Shown here: one piece after another, positions 60,445-64,000 of the stretch
Position numbering within the stretch: position 1 is the stretch's first letter
Layout: each line of letters begins with the position of its first letter
Assembly: GCA_946184295.1 (NCBI GenBank)
Contig: CAMHEZ010000004.1
Location: 1 to 64,000 of the forward strand
Reading direction: 5' to 3'
DNA length: 64,000 nucleotides
From: an uncultured Clostridia bacterium
Lineage (GTDB): Bacteria; Bacillota; Clostridia; Oscillospirales; Acutalibacteraceae
The notes under the pieces: model-generated
Told to the model about the DNA's origin: nothing
The model's database searches: none
The model's input: only the letters and a program-made list of their open reading frames with translations
Position numbers and translations under genes: made by a program

Positions 60445-61260
60445 TTGGCTAATATCAAAGACGCAAAGCGGATTGTGATAAAAGTGGGGACGTCTACCCT
60501 GACTTATGAAAACGGCAAGCCCAATATCCGGCGCATCGACCACCTTTGCCGTGTCATCAGCGATTTGTGCAACGCGGGACGTGAGATCATTCTGGTCACG
60601 TCGGGCGCGTTGGGCGTGGGTGTGGGAAAGCTCGGCATGAGCGAACGTCCCAAGGACGTGGCGGGCCGTCAGGCGATGGCCGCCGTGGGTCAGTGCGAGC
60701 TGATGTTTTTGTATGACAAGATTTTTTCCGAGTACGGCATCAATGTGGCGCAGATTCTGCTCACCCGCTACGATGTGGAAAACGAGCATCACAGAGAAAA
60801 TGTCATTGAGTGCATTTCCGCCTTGCTGCATATGTCGATTATCCCCATTGTCAACGAAAATGACACGGTCGCCATCGACGAGCTGACCGGCAACAACATC
60901 GGGGACAACGACAATCTATCAGCCATCGTGGCCAATATGGTCGGGGCGCAGGCGTTGGTGATGATTACCGATATCAACGGACTGTATGACCGCAACCCCC
61001 GCGAGGACGACACCGCCGTGCAGATTCCCGTGGTGCTGGAAATTACCGAGGCACTCAAGGAAATGGCGGGCGGCTCCGGTTCCAAGCGCGGCACCGGCGG
61101 CATGGTCACGAAGCTCCAGGCGGCGGAATTTGCCTGCGGGGCGGGGATTGATACCTACATCGTCAGCGATAACCCCAATAACCTGTACGATCTGGTGGAC
61201 GGAAAGATTACGGGAACGCATTTTCTGCCGGTGCGTGACGACAGTCCGAAACAGAATTAA
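60445..61260 (+). CDS. proB: Glutamate 5-kinase (without PUA domain)
   Basis: ProB makes glutamyl 5-phosphate, the first step of proline synthesis. The 271-residue protein has the amino acid kinase core: RIVIKVGTSTLTYENG, LVTSGALGVGVGKLG, VNENDTVAIDEL, GDNDNLSAIVA, MITDINGLYDRNP and GTGGMVTKLQAA. The C-terminal PUA domain of E. coli ProB (about 100 residues) is missing, as in some other bacteria. The start is a TTG after GGAGAG. proA follows after repeat copy H. Confidence 0.95.
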   Translation: MANIKDAKRIVIKVGTSTLTYENGKPNIRRIDHLCRVISDLCNAGREIILVTSGALGVGVGKLGMSERPKDVAGRQAMAAVGQCELMFLYDKIFSEYGINVAQILLTRYDVENEHHRENVIECISALLHMSIIPIVNENDTVAIDELTGNNIGDNDNLSAIVANMVGAQALVMITDINGLYDRNPREDDTAVQIPVVLEITEALKEMAGGSGSKRGTGGMVTKLQAAEFACGAGIDTYIVSDNPNNLYDLVDGKITGTHFLPVRDDSPKQN

Positions 61261-61412
61261 GCGAAGCGCGGGAGTCCAGGGGGTGCAGGCACCTCCTGGC
61301 GGGTCAAGGGCAGAGCCCTTGCGGGGCGTGGGGCAGCGCCCCACGAGTGAGGCGTAGCCGAACGAGCGAAACGCGCTTGGATTTGCGACGGGGTCAGGCG
61401 AATGCCAAAACA
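61261..61412 (+). repeat. Modular hairpin repeat, copy H (forward), between proB and proA
   Basis: A GCGAAGCGC head is followed by CCAGG/CCTGG, AAGGGC/GCCCTT, GTGGGGC/GCCCCAC and a last GCGTAGC stem. The tail GCGAAACGCGCTTGG and AGGCGAATGCC is diverged. It starts directly at the proB stop. Confidence 0.85.
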
Positions 61413-61516
61413 GCGCCGTGTTCAAACGGAGAAAAAGCGTCTGTGCCCTGTATTACGCGATTTTTCGACTTTTGCGATCACCTGTTTACAATATGATTGG
61501 AAGGAACGATGACAGT

Positions 61517-62761
61517 ATGAAGCTTGACATGATGGGTGAACGAGCCAAGAACGCCGAGAAGGTGCTGGCCGTTGCGGGAACAAATCTGAAAAATCAAGCG
61601 TTGGAAGCGATGGCGGCGGCTCTCGTGGAGAGGACCGACGTGATTTTGGCGGCCAACGAGGAAGATATGAAAAACGCCGCCGAGAACGGCGTGAAAGAAA
61701 GCATGCTGGACCGTCTCCGCCTGACCCCCGAACGTATCGCGGGCATGGCTGACGGTATTCGTCAGGTGGCGGCGCTGGGCGACCCCATCGGTGAGATTAT
61801 CGAAGGCAGTGTGCGTCCCAACGGCATGAAAATCCGCCGGGTGCGCGTACCGCTCGGTGTGGTGGGCATTATCTATGAAGCGCGTCCCAACGTGACCTCC
61901 GACGCGGCGGCGCTTTGTCTGAAATCCGGCAATGTCTGTATCCTGCGGGGCGGCAAGGAGGCCATTGCCTCCAATATCGCCATTGCCGAGGTGCTGCGGG
62001 ACGCGGTAGCGTCTGCGGGGCTGCCTGCGGACTGCATTCAGTTGGTGAGCGATACGTCCCGCCGCGTGGCGAGCCAGATGATGAAGCTCAACCAGTATAT
62101 TGATGTGCTGATTCCCAGAGGTGGCGCGGGTCTTATCAAGGCCGTGGTCGAAAGCTCCACCGTACCGGTGATTGAAACCGGCGTGGGCAACTGCCATGTG
62201 TATGTGGACAAAACGGCGGACATCGAAATGGCGGCGAATATCATTTACAATGCCAAGACCTCCCGCCCGAGCGTCTGCAACGCTATTGAGACGATTCTGG
62301 TTCATAAGGATATCGCCGAGGCGGCGCTCCCCGCGATCAAGGCGCGTCTGGACGAGAAGAACGTCGAGATACGCGGATGCGGCCGCACGGCGGCAATTCT
62401 GGGGGACAGTGTAGTCCCCGTTACCGAGCAGGATTACGCGGTGGAGTTTCTGGATTATATTCTCGCCTGCCGGGTGGTGGATTCGCTTGACAACGCGATC
62501 GCCCATATTGCCAGGTATTCCACAGGGCACAGCGAGTGCATTGTGACATCGGATTATGGCAGCGCGGAGAAATTCACTGCCAGTGTGGACAGTGCGGCCG
62601 TATATGTCAATTGTTCTACCCGCTTTACCGACGGCGGTGAGTTCGGCTTGGGCGCCGAGATCGGCATTTCGACCCAGAAGCTCCACGCACGCGGCCCGAT
62701 GGGCATCCGGCAGCTCACCAGCTCGAAGTTTATCATCGAGGGAGACGGGCAGATCAGATAA
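61517..62761 (+). CDS. proA: Glutamate-5-semialdehyde dehydrogenase (gamma-glutamyl phosphate reductase)
   Basis: ProA reduces glutamyl 5-phosphate to the semialdehyde. The 414-residue protein has the ALDH-like start, VPLGVVGIIYEARPNVTSDA, LKSGNVCILRGGKEA, the catalytic cysteine in SRPSVCNAIET and the late EFGLGAEIGISTQKLHARGP. The ATG at 61517 has AAGGAA upstream; the ORF track starts 33 codons earlier. It is the second gene of the proB-proA pair, now separated by repeat H. Confidence 0.96.
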   Translation: MKLDMMGERAKNAEKVLAVAGTNLKNQALEAMAAALVERTDVILAANEEDMKNAAENGVKESMLDRLRLTPERIAGMADGIRQVAALGDPIGEIIEGSVRPNGMKIRRVRVPLGVVGIIYEARPNVTSDAAALCLKSGNVCILRGGKEAIASNIAIAEVLRDAVASAGLPADCIQLVSDTSRRVASQMMKLNQYIDVLIPRGGAGLIKAVVESSTVPVIETGVGNCHVYVDKTADIEMAANIIYNAKTSRPSVCNAIETILVHKDIAEAALPAIKARLDEKNVEIRGCGRTAAILGDSVVPVTEQDYAVEFLDYILACRVVDSLDNAIAHIARYSTGHSECIVTSDYGSAEKFTASVDSAAVYVNCSTRFTDGGEFGLGAEIGISTQKLHARGPMGIRQLTSSKFIIEGDGQIR

Positions 62762-62800
62762 GATCCCGAACAATCAGCAAGCAGGGGGGAATGACTTTCC

Positions 62801-64000
62801 GTGGCAAGCAACAACAGTTATCATCCCAACAATCAGCCGCGCCGCAAAAGAAACAAGAAACCTGTGAAACGCTACAGTGAGGAATACAGCAACCGTCCCA
62901 ATCCCTACACAGGGTATTCATCGGACGGCAATTATCACCCCGGTGCCAAGAAGCGCTCCATGAATGAGCCTTCACCTGTCAATCCGACAGTGACGAGCGC
63001 AGGTTCAGGCAGTGCGCCGCGCTATGATTACAGCCGCGCCGCCATGACCGACGCGGTCTGGCCGCCCGCCAACGCGGGCAGAAGTCAGCCTGCTGCCAAG
63101 CCTGTATCTCCTGCGGCAGGACGGTTTGCCGAAAGTGTGCCGTCCGCCGGAGGATATCCCCCTCTTGAGAATCGTCCGCTGCAACAGACTCCTTCGGCAC
63201 GTGCGCAGGAGAACACACCGTCGCGCGATATGGCCGAGCTTGCGGAGACGGCGGCCAGACTGGAGGGGCGCGGCAGTCCCGGTCAGGCAGAGGCGGACGG
63301 TTCCCCCTATCGCACAGGCGGCAGTCACCGCCGCAAGAACATCAATAAGCAGGAAATGGAGCAGGCCAGAAGGGCGAAGATGGAGGCCAAGAGGGCTGCC
63401 GTTGACAAGATCGCACGTGGCGTGGCGGCGCATTCGGCATCAGAGCAAATGAACGATGCCGTTGTCCGTACGCCTGAGGCTATGGAGAGTATGGCTAAAT
63501 CAAAGAAGAACGCGCAAAGAGCGAAGAATACACAGCAGCACGTACAGAAAGCGCCGGGTGCGCAGAGTACGCGCAACCAGCAGAAACGACAGACCCAGAT
63601 GCCGAAACAGTCTGTCGTCAAACCCAATCCGGCGGAGGCTGCCAAGCCTGTCGGCGTCAATTGGGACGAATTTTATGATGCAGCTTTCCCTCCGAAGGCG
63701 CAGGAATCTGCCATGAAGGAAGCAGACAGCAATGCAAAGATTGCACCATCGGGAAACAATACCGACGGCAAACGAACTGAAAGTAAAAAAGAGACGGTCA
63801 AGTTTGAAGAGGTTTCCTCACAGAACGCGCCCATGACCGTCAAACCCGTCATGCTGGGGGAGGACGATGCGCTGCCGTATGACCTGATCGCCGAGGAGAA
63901 TGCCCGTGAGGCTGAGGAAGCCAGAGCAGCGCAGGAGGCCGAGGCAGTGCAGGCCGCGGTGGCTGATGAATCTGAAGAGTCGATGACCGATGAGGACGCG
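62801..64000 (+). CDS. Hydrophilic, low-complexity protein (3' end outside the window)
   Basis: The GTG frame at 62801 is open for exactly 400 codons to the window edge. It is not in the ORF track because no stop is reached. The product is soluble, rich in A, P, S, N, Q, K and R, with no hydrophobic segment so far. It starts MASNNSYHPNNQPRRKRN, has a basic helical stretch (KQEMEQARRAKMEAKRAAVD) near residue 185, and becomes acidic near the end (EENAREAEEARAAQEAEAVQ). Such sequences often form the cytoplasmic linker of a membrane protein. GGGGGGA lies 14 bases before the GTG. The function is unknown. Confidence 0.7.
   Translation, partial: MASNNSYHPNNQPRRKRNKKPVKRYSEEYSNRPNPYTGYSSDGNYHPGAKKRSMNEPSPVNPTVTSAGSGSAPRYDYSRAAMTDAVWPPANAGRSQPAAKPVSPAAGRFAESVPSAGGYPPLENRPLQQTPSARAQENTPSRDMAELAETAARLEGRGSPGQAEADGSPYRTGGSHRRKNINKQEMEQARRAKMEAKRAAVDKIARGVAAHSASEQMNDAVVRTPEAMESMAKSKKNAQRAKNTQQHVQKAPGAQSTRNQQKRQTQMPKQSVVKPNPAEAAKPVGVNWDEFYDAAFPPKAQESAMKEADSNAKIAPSGNNTDGKRTESKKETVKFEEVSSQNAPMTVKPVMLGEDDALPYDLIAEENAREAEEARAAQEAEAVQAAVADESEESMTDEDA

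Noticed and set aside
1-64000. tRNA, rRNA or other catalogued structural RNA genes
   Set aside because: I found no cloverleaf with a GTTC-type T-arm or rRNA segment; the strong hairpins belong to terminators or the repeat family.

Overview
The window reads as chromosomal core DNA of a Gram-positive Clostridia, most like the Oscillospirales/Ruminococcaceae group. Reasons: TTGACA/TATAAT-type promoters with strong Shine-Dalgarno sites; Firmicutes gene orders (infC-rpmI-rplT, dprA-topA-trmFO, rnc-radical SAM-smc, ftsY-rdgB-yhbY-nadD-yqeK-LCP-rsfS-leuS); trmFO, an ECF vitamin transporter and a CD1247-type protein; and cell-wall proteins with NPxTG sorting signals. No rRNA, tRNA, CRISPR array, prophage or complete insertion sequence is visible.

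Layout. 1-6.4 kb is an accessory surface region: two plus-strand sortase-anchored proteins, each followed by a convergent minus-strand Rpn-type PD-(D/E)XK nuclease gene. The second surface protein is split by a +1 frameshift. 6.4-15.9 kb is a minus-strand block: MarR regulator and alpha/beta hydrolase, then ruvC-ruvA-Nudix-ruvB, a degenerate phosphohexomutase-like gene, an rRNA-methyltransferase-like gene and ecfA1-ecfA2-ecfT. From 15.9 kb to the end everything is on the plus strand: infC-rpmI-rplT behind an attenuator-like leader, a SpoU methyltransferase, dprA-topA-trmFO-plsX, rnc-radical SAM-GNAT-smc, an ECF sigma/anti-sigma pair, a B12-binding radical SAM protein, ftsY through rsfS, leuS, rpsU, yqeG, an endonuclease IV-like gene, aroQ-pepP-efp, a LuxE/LuxC-like pair, recJ-rel and proB-proA. 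The last gene runs off the window.

The least explained structure is a family of eight modular intergenic repeats (24.3, 28.3, 32.1, 41.1, 41.9, 46.4, 54.7 and 61.3 kb). Each is about 150-200 bp, built of three to five consecutive GC-rich hairpins followed by a tail resembling GCAAGACGCGCCAAGATAAC and GGGCGAATACAG. Stem arms covary between copies, so the folded form appears to be maintained. Copies sit just after stop codons, mostly at junctions between core and accessory genes. Two inverted pairs face each other across genes, and both reverse copies directly follow acetyltransferase genes.

Functionally the core genes cover recombination and repair (RuvABC, DprA, TopA, RecJ, endonuclease IV-like), chromosome organisation (SMC), membrane targeting (FtsY), translation (IF3, L35, L20, S21, EF-P, LeuRS, RsfS, YhbY), tRNA/rRNA modification, NAD, proline and shikimate synthesis, lipid synthesis (PlsX) and stringent response (Rel). 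All calls were made by reading the sequence; family names come from recognised motifs, without database searches.
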